DNA from: JBAQMG01 sp049302575 | GTDB lineage: Bacteria > Bacillota > Desulfitobacteriia > Desulfitobacteriales > Desulfitobacteriaceae | Reading direction: 5' to 3' | Length of the DNA: 64,000 nucleotides | Assembly (NCBI GenBank): GCA_049302575.1 | Contig: JBAQMG010000051.1 | Span: 4,656-68,655 of the forward strand | In this document: positions 1 to 8,197 of the stretch, in pieces | How positions within the stretch are numbered: the first letter of the stretch is position 1 | Layout of the letters: each line of letters starts with the position of its first letter | Program-made: the position numbers and the translations under genes | Notes under the pieces: generated by a model | Database searches by the model: none | Told to the model about the DNA's origin: nothing | What the model saw: only the letters and a program-made list of their open reading frames with translations

Positions 1-176
1 CGGGGTACACCACCAACGCCTAAAGCAATATCTAAGGATAAGGCTCCCGTCGGAATAACCTCCACCACCATACTAGCAGAAGCTTCACCTAATCTCATGA
101 TTGACCCTTTGCCAAATTGTTTTTCAATCTGTCCCATTGCTACAGAAAGCGCCTTTAACTTATCCATTTCAGCCAT
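1..176 (-). CDS. recA: Recombinase RecA, N-terminal part (cut by window edge)
   Basis: Only the first 58 codons are in the window. The translation begins MAEMDKLKALSVAMGQIEKQ and continues with the FGKGSIMRLGE and PTGALSLDIALGVGGVP segments, which are diagnostic of RecA (the Walker A loop would follow outside the window). RecA is the ATP-dependent strand-exchange protein of homologous recombination and the co-protease for LexA. The ATG at 174-176 is preceded by a strong AAAGGAGGATG ribosome binding site. A sigma-A promoter with a LexA-like box lies about 100-145 bases upstream, so this is an SOS gene with its own promoter, even though helicase and cinA genes precede it on the same strand. Confidence 0.97.
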   Translation of the reverse strand, partial: MAEMDKLKALSVAMGQIEKQFGKGSIMRLGEASASMVVEVIPTGALSLDIALGVGGVP

Positions 177-214
177 CTGACATCCTCCTTTTGTTTTAGA
201 AACGTAGTGAATTG

Positions 215-238
215 GTTCAGCTTAAGCTGAACATCAAT
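215..238 (-). repeat. Short palindrome in the recA leader, also found at 11433-11456
   Basis: GTTCAGCTTAAGCTGAAC is a perfect 18-base palindrome within the untranslated leader of recA. It is flanked by ATCAAT. Read on the minus strand it is ATTGAT followed by the palindrome. The same arrangement, with one base changed in the centre, occurs on the plus strand in the tadB-tadC gap. In RNA it would form a 7-9 bp hairpin. Its function is unknown. Confidence 0.6.
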
Positions 239-271
239 TAAGTAGAATTATAGAATCAACTTTTTCCGAGG

Positions 272-320
272 GGAAACACTTGTTCGATTTATTATAATCC
301 TGCCAACTTAAACTTGTCAA
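272..320 (-). promoter_or_regulatory. recA promoter with LexA (SOS) box
   Basis: On the minus strand TTGACA (315-320) and TATAAT (291-296) are both perfect sigma-A hexamers, separated by 18 bases. Immediately downstream, at 272-286, lies CGAACAAGTGTTTCC, which fits the Gram-positive LexA operator pattern GAAC-N4-GTTC/T. Its place next to the -10 would block the polymerase. That recA is LexA-controlled is established for Firmicutes. Repression at this site is inferred from the sequence. Confidence 0.85.
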
Positions 321-390
321 TTAGAAGTGTATAAACCGACATTCTCATTGATAATATTTTAATTTTCTCCAAAGTTTTCTGTATTGTTGA

Positions 391-432
391 TCTAAAATAG
401 GTTGAGCGTGACAACACTCAACCTATTTTAGA
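391..432 (-). terminator. Terminator after the DEAD-box helicase gene
   Basis: Two perfect 16-base inverted arms (391-406 and 417-432) are separated by a 10-base loop. The arms end in A/T-rich tracts on both sides, so the structure could work in either direction. It lies 36 bases past the helicase stop codon and separates that gene from the recA promoter. Confidence 0.8.
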
Positions 433-467
433 ACCTATTTATAACAACTTCAAAGAAACTACTTTTT

Positions 468-2063
468 CTACCGCGCCTTTGCTGGCTCAACGCTAACTTT
501 TCGTCCCTTAATCATATTTTGGTGCATACAGCTTAAAACCCGATTGGCATGTTCTGCAGGAACTTCAACAAAGGTAAACTTTTCATAAATATTAATCATA
601 CCAATAATATTACCTGGTATTCCGCTCTCGTCGGCGATCCAACGAACAATATCTTGCGGTCTGATTTGTTGAATACGTCCGATATTCATAAAGAGTCTAA
701 CCATTCCAGTGGATGCGCCTGTATTAGCCAAGTTTTCAGCGTTTTCCTCATCATCACGTTCTTCTATAGCAGCACCTTCGACTGCATACTTAAGTGCTGC
801 AGCCGCTACATCAGTTGAATCATATTCTTCAAGTAGCGTACTAACAATTGAACGATAGGTTCCTAAATGATTACTCTGCATCAATTTTATTAACTGGTTT
901 TTAAGGTTATCAGCTTGGCGATCACTGATATCAGCCAGGGAGGGAAGTTCTTGACGCTGAATGCGTGTCTTAATTAATTGCTCAATTAATCTTAATTGAC
1001 GATACTCACGGGAAGATATTAAAGTAATGGCCTTTCCCTTACGCCCAGCACGTCCAGTTCGCCCAATTCTATGAACATACGATTCAGGATCCTGTGGAAT
1101 ATCGAAGTTAATCACATGTGTAACATTATCGATATCCAAACCGCGGGCTGCTACGTCAGTTGCCACCAATAACTCTATTTTACCTTCACGAAAGCGTTTC
1201 ATCACTCGATCACGCTGTTGTTGACTCAAATCACCATGGAGGGCATCGGCAAAATATCCTCGGGCTTCTATAGAGGTAACTAGTTCGTCAACACCCCGTT
1301 TGGTGCGACAAAAAATTATTCCTTGTCCAATCTCCTCCATATCTATAATTCGGCATAAAGCGTCAACCTTTATTTGTTCTCGAGTCTCATAGAACACCTG
1401 TTCCGTCAAAGGTACGGTTAACTCATCTCGACTAACAGCAATAGATTTTGGACTTTTCATATAATTTTGGGCTAATTTGCGAATTGCTAAAGGCATTGTC
1501 GCCGAAAATAACATGACTTGACGTTTTTCTACAGGTACCTGTTTAAGAATACTTTCAATATCCTCGATAAAACCCATATCTAACATTTCATCGGCCTCAT
1601 CAAGTACGACTGTTTCAACATATTGTAAACGTAGAGTACCCCTATTTAGATGATCTAACAAACGTCCTGGTGTGCCAACCACTACTTGGCAGCCAAAACG
1701 CAAAGCTCGTATCTGTCTGTCAATGGACTGTCCACCATAAATTGGCAGTATCTTAACATGTTTATACTTAGCGATCCTCCCAATCTCTTCAGAAACCTGT
1801 ACGGCTAATTCCCTAGTAGGGGTGACAACAATCGCTTGTACTGCTTGAAATTTAGGATTCACTTTTTCAGTAATTGGAATTCCGAAAGCAGCTGTTTTGC
1901 CGGTACCTGTTTGAGCCTGTCCAATTAAATCCTTTCCTTCCATTGCTAGAGATATGGTTTCCTTCTGAATGGGTGTCGGCTCCTCAAACCCCATTTCCGA
2001 AATTGCCTGAAGCACTGGTTTGCTTAACTCTATTTCACCAAAAGTTTGTAAACGTTCCACCAT
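468..2063 (-). CDS. DEAD-box ATP-dependent RNA helicase with DbpA-type C-terminal domain
   Basis: An RNA helicase of 531 residues in the CshA/DeaD group, likely involved in ribosome assembly or cold-stress RNA remodelling. All core motifs are visible: PTPIQ (Q motif), AQTGTGKT (motif I), PTRELA, DEAD, SAT and HRIGRTGR. The last 75 residues (GMVRLFMNIGR... to the end) match the DbpA RNA-binding domain. An upstream ATG at 2087 exists, but the AAAGGAGATC ribosome binding site overlaps its codons, so translation more plausibly begins at the ATG at 2061-2063, giving MVERLQTFGE. A TTG just before it is also possible. The start is 4 bases after the cinA stop, so the two genes are probably cotranscribed. 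A strong hairpin terminator follows the gene. Confidence 0.93.
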   Translation of the reverse strand: MVERLQTFGEIELSKPVLQAISEMGFEEPTPIQKETISLAMEGKDLIGQAQTGTGKTAAFGIPITEKVNPKFQAVQAIVVTPTRELAVQVSEEIGRIAKYKHVKILPIYGGQSIDRQIRALRFGCQVVVGTPGRLLDHLNRGTLRLQYVETVVLDEADEMLDMGFIEDIESILKQVPVEKRQVMLFSATMPLAIRKLAQNYMKSPKSIAVSRDELTVPLTEQVFYETREQIKVDALCRIIDMEEIGQGIIFCRTKRGVDELVTSIEARGYFADALHGDLSQQQRDRVMKRFREGKIELLVATDVAARGLDIDNVTHVINFDIPQDPESYVHRIGRTGRAGRKGKAITLISSREYRQLRLIEQLIKTRIQRQELPSLADISDRQADNLKNQLIKLMQSNHLGTYRSIVSTLLEEYDSTDVAAAALKYAVEGAAIEERDDEENAENLANTGASTGMVRLFMNIGRIQQIRPQDIVRWIADESGIPGNIIGMINIYEKFTFVEVPAEHANRVLSCMHQNMIKGRKVSVEPAKAR

Positions 2064-2067
2064 CAAA

Positions 2068-3324
2068 TTAGTTTGATCTCCTTTCAATATAAAGCAGGTA
2101 CTGACGAACCCAATTTAAGGCTGCCATAACGGATAATTGGCGGATAGAATCTCTTCCACCATAAAACTGAAATTTCCTTGCTTCTATACCTTCTGCCGAG
2201 GCAAAACCGATATAGACAAGGCCAACTGGTTTCAAGTTACTACCACCGTCTGGTCCAGCTATTCCAGTAACAGATATAGCTAAATCCGCTCCTATCCTCG
2301 ATCGAACAGCGGCAGCCATTTCTTTCGCTACTTCTGCGCTCACTGCACCGAATGTTTGAATGGTAGCAAAACTAACACCGAGTAACCCCTCTTTGACGGA
2401 ATCAGCATAACTTACCACTCCACCGAGGTAAAAATCCGAACTTCCCGCTTCCAAGGTTAAAGTCGCTCCCAATAAACCTCCAGTACAGGACTCGGCTGTG
2501 GCAATCTTTAGGTTGCGACTTTTTAAGGCAAGACCCACAATCCCAACCATAGTTTCTTCATTTCTAGCAAACACCTTAGTTCCAAGCCGCGAACGTATCA
2601 AAGTCTCAGTAGCATCCAAGGCTTTCTCGGCCACTAATTTATCGGCATAACGAGCTACTAAACGTATCTGCATTTCTGCCCGTTTAGCTAAAAGGGCTAT
2701 AACTGGATTATCCTGGTCCATTAAATCGCCTAAAACTTCTTCTATCGCCGACTCAGCCATACCGAAAATTTTAAGAACACGTGCCTTCATCCTTTTGCTA
2801 TTCGGTCCAAGTATATTCTCAAGTTCAAGTAGAACCTGCTCCTCAAACATAGGTTGCATTTCAAAGGGAGGACCTGGTAAGATTATCACAGCTTTGTCGT
2901 CTTTCTTAATCATAGCACCAGGAGCTGTTCCTAACTTGTTTGGGAATATTTTTGCACCTTTAGGAAAATAGGCTTGTTTTTCATTGTTACGGGGCATTTC
3001 CCTCTTATGTGATGCAAAAAAACGCTTAATCAGTTCTAAACTATTAGTATCTAAAGTCATTTCCAAACCTAAAACTTTAGCTACTAACTCCTTAGTTAGA
3101 TCATCCGCGGTCGGCCCAAGCCCACCGGTTGTAACAACCAAATCCGCTCGTTGTAACGCTTGACGCAAAATATTTTCTAGACGTTCGGAATTGTCCCCCA
3201 CCGTCGTATGATAGTCAACTTCAATACCTAAAACAGATAATTGAGCACTCAAATAGTGGGCACTGGTATTTAAAGTTTGCCCTAGTAATAATTCCGTTCC
3301 AGTTGAGATAATTTCAGTCTTCAT
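2068..3324 (-). CDS. cinA: CinA, competence/damage-inducible protein with NMN deamidase domain
   Basis: A 418-residue protein with the usual CinA layout. An N-terminal molybdopterin-binding-like domain contains GGLGPTADDLT near residue 87 and ILPGPPFEM near 150. A C-terminal nicotinamide-mononucleotide amidohydrolase domain contains ATAESCTGG near 276 and SVTGIAGPDGGS near 350. Family members deamidate NMN and hydrolyse ADP-ribose in pyridine-nucleotide salvage. cinA often lies next to recA in Firmicutes and is coexpressed with it in competence regulons. Here a helicase gene lies between them. The ATG at 3324 has a GGGGAG site 12 bases upstream. Confidence 0.95.
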   Translation of the reverse strand: MKTEIISTGTELLLGQTLNTSAHYLSAQLSVLGIEVDYHTTVGDNSERLENILRQALQRADLVVTTGGLGPTADDLTKELVAKVLGLEMTLDTNSLELIKRFFASHKREMPRNNEKQAYFPKGAKIFPNKLGTAPGAMIKKDDKAVIILPGPPFEMQPMFEEQVLLELENILGPNSKRMKARVLKIFGMAESAIEEVLGDLMDQDNPVIALLAKRAEMQIRLVARYADKLVAEKALDATETLIRSRLGTKVFARNEETMVGIVGLALKSRNLKIATAESCTGGLLGATLTLEAGSSDFYLGGVVSYADSVKEGLLGVSFATIQTFGAVSAEVAKEMAAAVRSRIGADLAISVTGIAGPDGGSNLKPVGLVYIGFASAEGIEARKFQFYGGRDSIRQLSVMAALNWVRQYLLYIERRSN

Positions 3325-3485
3325 TAAATTTTACCACTCCCCTATCATGAATGCAAACAAAACGCAAATTCTTACTCACTAGGTTGATTATTTCCATACT
3401 GGTTTTGTTTATCCTGCATTGAAATGAAGCAAGCATCTGAATAACCTGCCAATAGCCGCATGCGAGGTTTTTTATATAGAAATTT

Positions 3486-3728
3486 TTAACGAAAAAACTC
3501 CAAACTGACTGACTCTGCCCATATACATCTCCAGACACTGTACTCGATTAATCGAGCTAGATTGGGGTTAACGTTCATGATCAGAAAACTACTATCCAAG
3601 TCTCGTTGGAATCTATCTTCACCAATGATGATCCAACGTTCGCTATACTCCTTTTTCAGATAGTTGTCCTCCACATGTTTGTAATAGAATAGACCTTCGG
3701 AACTAGAAGTGTAACTATGTATGCCCAA
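3486..3728 (-). pseudogene. Possible remnant of a SUKH/SMI1-like gene
   Basis: An 80-codon open frame on the minus strand in the 400-base gap between cinA and the aldo/keto reductase. I do not recognise it with confidence. The pattern ERWIIIGEDRF...DLDSSFL followed by a Trp and WAESVSLEFF loosely resembles the core of SMI1/KNR4 (SUKH) proteins, which include immunity proteins for toxins. No convincing ribosome binding site or full-length domain is present, and a second overlapping frame continues downstream. This is best taken as a fragment or a chance ORF. Confidence 0.25.
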
Positions 3729-3733
3729 ATTTT

Positions 3734-4870
3734 TTAAGACTCAAAAGTTTTTTGAATTTCCTTCAGATGCTCCCTGATGCTAAGGTGTTGTGGGCAAGCC
3801 TCCTCGCAAGCGCCACATTCTGTACAAGCAGAGGCTCTAGTTGTTGGGGTGAAAAAGGTGTTATACACAAATTGAGAAGATTTGTTGTCATCATAGATGT
3901 AGGCATCATTGTAAATGGTAAAGTTGCGGGGAATATCAACCCCTGAAGGACAAGGCTGACAATAGCCACATGCTGTACAGTCAATTTTACTTAATAAACT
4001 AAACTGCTTTTTTACATCTTTAATAAGAGTAAGTTCTTGTTCGCTTAAGGAGTTCGGCTTGGCAACATTTGCTACTCTTAGATTCTCTTCAACCTGTTCC
4101 ATCGTGCTCATGCCGCTTAAAAGCATAGTAACTTCTGGATGGTTCCATACCCAGCGTAAAGCCCATTCGGCAGGGGAATATTGTTCTTCCGCTTTAGACC
4201 ATAGTTCTAAAATTGGTGGTGGCGGAGTTTTGGCTAATTTGCCGCCTTTGATGGGCTCCATAATAATCACAGCTAAACCTTTGGCAGCTGCATACTGCAG
4301 TCCTTTGGTTCCAGCTTGAAATTCAGTATCCATGTAATTATATTGTATTTGACAGAAGGTCCAAGGATAAGCGTCCACAATTTCTTTAAAAACAGGGTAT
4401 TCATCGTGGAAGGAAAAACCTGCATAAGTGATGCGCCCATCGGCAAGAGCCGTTTCTAAAAAAAGCTCAATGCCTAGTTTCTTGGCCTTGTCCCAGGTGC
4501 TTCGGTTAAGTCCGTGGAGCAGATAAAAATCTATATGGTCTGTAGCCAGTTTTTTCAGTTGTTCGTTTAAAAGAGAATCAAAATCCTCGAATTTTTCGCA
4601 TTGTCCTACGGGAAGTTTGGTGGCTAATTTAACTTTTTTTCGGTAGCCATTTTGTAGTGCTTTACCTACTAAGATCTCACTTTGTCCCTGATGATAGAAA
4701 TAGGCAGTGTCAACGTAATTTACCCCGTTATCAATTGCATGACGAATCATGCGTATCGCTTCAACTTCATCAATCTTAGCTGGGTCTCTATTCAATACCG
4801 GTAAACGCATACAACCGAAACCTAAAATTGAAGTTTGAAAGTCTAATTTGCCAAATTTACTGTATTGCAT
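3734..4870 (-). CDS. Aldo/keto reductase with C-terminal 4Fe-4S ferredoxin domain
   Basis: A 378-residue oxidoreductase. The first ~270 residues are an aldo/keto reductase barrel, with YGxLDFxxSxLGFGCMRLP-like N-terminus and the catalytic DTAYFYHQGQSE segment. The last ~100 residues carry two Fe-S cysteine clusters, CTACGYCQPC and CTECGACEEAC. This fused form is common in anaerobic Firmicutes, where electrons are thought to pass via ferredoxin-type clusters. The physiological substrate is unknown. The ATG at 4868-4870 is preceded by TAGGAGGGATT, a better start than the upstream in-frame ATG at 4903. Confidence 0.93.
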   Translation of the reverse strand: MQYSKFGKLDFQTSILGFGCMRLPVLNRDPAKIDEVEAIRMIRHAIDNGVNYVDTAYFYHQGQSEILVGKALQNGYRKKVKLATKLPVGQCEKFEDFDSLLNEQLKKLATDHIDFYLLHGLNRSTWDKAKKLGIELFLETALADGRITYAGFSFHDEYPVFKEIVDAYPWTFCQIQYNYMDTEFQAGTKGLQYAAAKGLAVIIMEPIKGGKLAKTPPPPILELWSKAEEQYSPAEWALRWVWNHPEVTMLLSGMSTMEQVEENLRVANVAKPNSLSEQELTLIKDVKKQFSLLSKIDCTACGYCQPCPSGVDIPRNFTIYNDAYIYDDNKSSQFVYNTFFTPTTRASACTECGACEEACPQHLSIREHLKEIQKTFES

Positions 4871-4930
4871 GTAAGAATCCCTCCTAATTATTATCCAAAC
4901 CATTATATTGTTATTTGGATTTACTAGTAA

Positions 4931-4966
4931 TTATCGTGCATCGTCCTTCATGCCTCGCGCCTCGAA
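4931..4966 (-). repeat. GCATGA/GCGAGG-type short intergenic repeat after dnaJ-like gene
   Basis: Tandem-like heptamers (on the minus strand GAGGCGCGAGGCATGA then GGACGATGCACGA) start directly at the stop codon of the DnaJ-like gene. A related tract lies at 63406-63460, with GCATCACGCATCTCGCATC on the plus strand. No gene is evident in it. Confidence 0.55.
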
Positions 4967-5938
4967 TTAACGCTTTCTGGTTTCGGCAAGTTTTTTAAGC
5001 GTAGCTATTTCTGCTTCGATTAAATTATCAGGTAGAATAATTTTGATTTGAGCAAAGAGATCCCCCTGCATTTTAGGCTGTTCTAAATTTGGCATCCCTT
5101 TGCCTTTTAGACGGAATTTCTTGCCACTTTGAGACATGGGCGGGAGTTTAAGCAGTACTTCTCCACTAAAGGTTTTAATACTAATTTCTCCGCCTAAGAC
5201 CGCTGTATAAAAATCAACAGGTATATCCATGACTAAATCATCATTATCTTGAGCATAACGTGAATCAGTCTGAACGCTGATTGTCAGGTAAAGGTCTCCA
5301 CTAGGTCCACCACCACTACCTAGTCCGCCTTGACCGCTTAGGCGGATTTTAGAACCGTTTCGTACTCCTTTAGGAATTTTAGCTTCAATTCTCTTATCAC
5401 CGATTTGGAGGACGCGGCTAGTTCCGTGAAAAGACTCTTCTAGCGTAACCGTTAACTCCGCTTCTGAGTCTCGACCAGCTCGTGCTCGGGGTGCTCCGCG
5501 TCGATGCATATTCATGCGGCCCGTCTCGCCACCTCCACCGAAAATCGAAGAAAAGAAATCGGAGTAATCGCCACCCATTTCGTTTGCGCCACCACCATTA
5601 CCAAAAGCCTGGGCAAAATCTTCTGGGGTCATTGTCCGTGTATTTCTACCTGCTCCTGGGTTAGCCTGCCAACGATCCCAATCGAAATTATCGCGTCCAC
5701 CGCGTTGTTGCCATTGTTGGTAATTCTGACGAAGTTCATCGTACTTTTTGCGTTTTTCAGGATCACTAATGGCTTGATAAGCCTCGGTTACTTCTTTGAA
5801 TTTATCTTCAGAACTTTTATCACCGGGATTTACATCCGGATGATGTTTCTTGGCTAATTGATGATAAGTTTTTTTAATTGTCTTATTATCAGTATCAGGT
5901 TTAACACCGAGGACATTATAATAATCTTTGAAATCCAT
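4967..5938 (-). CDS. DnaJ-family co-chaperone (CbpA-like, no zinc finger)
   Basis: A 323-residue Hsp40. The N-terminal J domain (residues ~2-68: DFKDYYNVLGV, HHPDVNPGD containing the HPD triad, and YDELRQ) stimulates DnaK. A Gly/Asn/Arg-rich linker follows to about residue 130. The C-terminal substrate-binding beta domains run from about 150 (AELTVTLEESFHGTSR, GVRNGSKIRLSGQGG, DLYLTI) to 320. The four CxxCxGxG zinc repeats of DnaJ are absent, which makes it CbpA-like. The ATG at 5936-5938 has GAGGTG 6 bases upstream. dnaK and grpE are not in this window, so it is a stand-alone co-chaperone. Confidence 0.93.
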   Translation of the reverse strand: MDFKDYYNVLGVKPDTDNKTIKKTYHQLAKKHHPDVNPGDKSSEDKFKEVTEAYQAISDPEKRKKYDELRQNYQQWQQRGGRDNFDWDRWQANPGAGRNTRTMTPEDFAQAFGNGGGANEMGGDYSDFFSSIFGGGGETGRMNMHRRGAPRARAGRDSEAELTVTLEESFHGTSRVLQIGDKRIEAKIPKGVRNGSKIRLSGQGGLGSGGGPSGDLYLTISVQTDSRYAQDNDDLVMDIPVDFYTAVLGGEISIKTFSGEVLLKLPPMSQSGKKFRLKGKGMPNLEQPKMQGDLFAQIKIILPDNLIEAEIATLKKLAETRKR

Positions 5939-6078
5939 AAGACACCTCATTAATTAAATTTTGTATAAAAACCATAATGCAATTGTTTCATTCCTGCTTA
6001 ATACTTACTTGAAAATTACAGACAATGATTTAAATTAATAATTACTAGTCTTTACAAATATTATTATATTACTAACTT

Positions 6079-6132
6079 ACATGAAGGTCAATAATGGTCA
6101 GACATATTTCTGACCATTATTGACCTTCGTGT
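6079..6132. repeat. Long near-perfect inverted repeat between pgm and dnaJ-like genes
   Basis: Two 24-base arms (6079-6102 and 6109-6132) differ at one position and are separated by a 6-base loop. The core of each arm contains GGTCAATAATGGTCAGA or its complement. No T-run follows on either strand, so it is either a Rho-independent-like RNA hairpin without a U-tract or a remnant of a small palindromic mobile repeat. The rest of the 5939-6208 gap contains only A/T-rich sequence and the ATGCATAAT repeats. Confidence 0.6.
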
Positions 6133-6145
6133 ACACCACTTAACT

Positions 6146-6217
6146 TAATGCACAATGCACAATGCATAATGCAGAATTTGGGTAAATATTACGTTTCTTA
6201 ATTATGAATTATGCATT
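6146..6217. repeat. ATGCAC/ATGCATAAT repeat tract overlapping the pgm stop
   Basis: The tract AATGCACAATGCACAATG followed by CATAATGCAG is separated by about 20 bases from ATTATGAATTATGCATT at 6201-6217. The latter 17-mer overlaps the last codons and stop of the phosphohexomutase gene. It recurs exactly at 8181-8196 and 40681-40697. Confidence 0.7.
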
Positions 6218-7963
6218 AACATGGTCTTCCGCTAACACTTTATGAACAATCTCTAACATTTCTATTTTGACTTTTTCTAGAGTTTCCTTAAGTGTACTGT
6301 CATTTTCTCCTTTAACAGAAAAGTAAAACTTAATTTTTGGTTCCGTTCCAGATGGACGGGCCATAACAAAACCTCCACCCTTAAACGAGAAACGCAAGAC
6401 ATTAGATCGTGGAAGATATAACGGATAAATTGTACTGTTACTCCTTGACTTACCTTCTCCTCGATCATAGTCATCCACTGTCTCAATCGGAATTCCACCT
6501 AATTCTCTTATCTCAGATTCACGTAAAGTAGTCATTATTTTGGTCATTTCTTCGATGCCACTTTTTCCCTTTAAAACAATCGACGCTTGATCTTCGAGGT
6601 AACAACCGTATTCTAAATAGATAGTAGCTAAAACTTGGGTAAGGTCGAGCCCCTTGGTGTGTTTATAGAAGAGAGCTGCTTCAGCTACTAAAACAGCTGC
6701 TATGACTCCGTCTTTATCTCGAACAAAGTCTCCGACCAAATAACCATAACTTTCTTCAAAACCGAATTGAAAGACACCTCGCTGGCTTTCTTCCAACTCT
6801 TTCTCTTTTTCAGCGATGAATTTAAAGCCTGTTAAAACATTTTCGACAGCCACACCAAAGGAATGAGCAACTTCATCAGCCAAGTCTGTGGAGGCTACGG
6901 TTTTAATGATCGTTGCTTTATCGGGAAGGGTTCCTAAGATTTTCTTCTGGGATAGGATATAGTAAGTTAAAAGAACGCCAATTTGGTTACCCGTTAAGGC
7001 TTGATAAGCACCCTTATTGTCCCGCACTACGACACCTAGCCGGTCAGAATCCGGGTCAGTTGCTATCAGCAAGTCGGCCAGTCTCTCACGTCCGTATTGT
7101 TTAGCCAAGTCGAAAGTCGACGGAATCTCAGGGTTAGGATATGGCACTGTGGTAAACTCTGGATCAGGAAGTTCTTGTTCTGGAACCACAAACACGTCCG
7201 AAAAACCGAGTTCGGCAAGAGCTTGTCGGACTAAAATATTGCCTGCTCCGTGCAAAGGAGTATAAACAATTTTCAAACAACTGCCATGATCGTTAATAAT
7301 CTGTGGATGAAGGGCCAAACTTTTGACTTTATCTAAATAGACTCGATCAATCTCTTCCCCAATAATTACTAATAAGCCGGAAGATCGAGCCATCCCTTCA
7401 GGTAGTAGTTCAATGTCCACCCAACTTTTTCGCTCTTGGATACAAGAAAGAATGCGTTCAGCTTGTTCTGGGGGGACTTGTCCACCGTCTTCCCAGTAAA
7501 GTTTATAGCCATTATACTCTTTTGGGTTGTGGCTAGCAGTAATAACTATGCCAGCCAAGGCATGAAGGTTACGAACTGCAAAAGAAAGTTCAGGTGTTGG
7601 GCGTAGTGCATCAAATAAATAGACTTTAACACCATTGTTAGCTAATACCAAAGCAGCTTCAAGCGCAAACTCTTGAGAAAACTTACGGGAATCATAGGCA
7701 ATTACGACTCCCCTTTGTTTACCTTCAGTATTGTGGCTTAAGATGTAGTCTGCTAAACCTTGAGTAACTTTACGTATCACATATTTGTTCATGCGGTTAG
7801 TACCCGCCGCTAAAATTCCTCTTAAGCCACCTGTACCAAATTCAAGATCAGTATAAAAGCGATCCTCAATTTCTTTGGGGTCAGTAATGCTTTTTAGTTC
7901 TTGCTGGAAGTCAGTATCAAAATAAGGATGTTCAGACCACAGTTTAAATCGTTCTTCGATCAT
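6209..7963 (-). CDS. Phosphoglucomutase/phosphomannomutase
   Basis: A 584-residue alpha-D-phosphohexomutase of the PgcA/YhxB type, interconverting hexose 1- and 6-phosphates for cell-envelope and polysaccharide synthesis. The phospho-serine loop ITASHNPKEYNGYK lies near residue 145, the Mg-binding loop ATDPDSDRLG near 300, the sugar-binding GFEESYGYL near 395, and the phosphate-binding RPSGTEPKIKFYF near the C-terminus. The start at 7961-7963 is supported by GAGGAGTTGCGGAATT just upstream. The ORF can be extended upstream but without a ribosome binding site. The final residues VNA and the stop are encoded by the intergenic ATGCATAAT repeat. Confidence 0.95.
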   Translation of the reverse strand: MIEERFKLWSEHPYFDTDFQQELKSITDPKEIEDRFYTDLEFGTGGLRGILAAGTNRMNKYVIRKVTQGLADYILSHNTEGKQRGVVIAYDSRKFSQEFALEAALVLANNGVKVYLFDALRPTPELSFAVRNLHALAGIVITASHNPKEYNGYKLYWEDGGQVPPEQAERILSCIQERKSWVDIELLPEGMARSSGLLVIIGEEIDRVYLDKVKSLALHPQIINDHGSCLKIVYTPLHGAGNILVRQALAELGFSDVFVVPEQELPDPEFTTVPYPNPEIPSTFDLAKQYGRERLADLLIATDPDSDRLGVVVRDNKGAYQALTGNQIGVLLTYYILSQKKILGTLPDKATIIKTVASTDLADEVAHSFGVAVENVLTGFKFIAEKEKELEESQRGVFQFGFEESYGYLVGDFVRDKDGVIAAVLVAEAALFYKHTKGLDLTQVLATIYLEYGCYLEDQASIVLKGKSGIEEMTKIMTTLRESEIRELGGIPIETVDDYDRGEGKSRSNSTIYPLYLPRSNVLRFSFKGGGFVMARPSGTEPKIKFYFSVKGENDSTLKETLEKVKIEMLEIVHKVLAEDHVNA

Positions 7964-8178
7964 AATTCCGCAACTCCTCTTCACTATTTCTACATAAGTA
8001 CAATGAGTTAAAAGTTTGCAAGTAACAAACACCATAATAAGTATATCATGTGTTTGAAATATTTAGCATTATTATATCTCGTGTTATTTTACTGGTATAT
8101 TTTTTCGGAAAAACTAAAACTTGCGTTTAGCATTAACAGAGGTCAAACATCGAACATCAAGTAATTCATTAGATTCGC

Positions 8179-8197
8179 AATTATGAATTATGCATTA
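8179..8197. repeat. ATTATGAATTATGCATT repeat at 3' end of the flavoprotein gene
   Basis: The plus strand reads AATTATGAATTATGCATTA here. On the coding strand it encodes Met-His-Asn-Ser-stop. The exact 17-mer is also present at the ends of two other genes in the window. Confidence 0.75.

Noticed and set aside
2064..2087. Upstream ATG start for the DEAD-box helicase
   Set aside because: The ribosome binding site overlaps these codons, so translation should begin at 2063.
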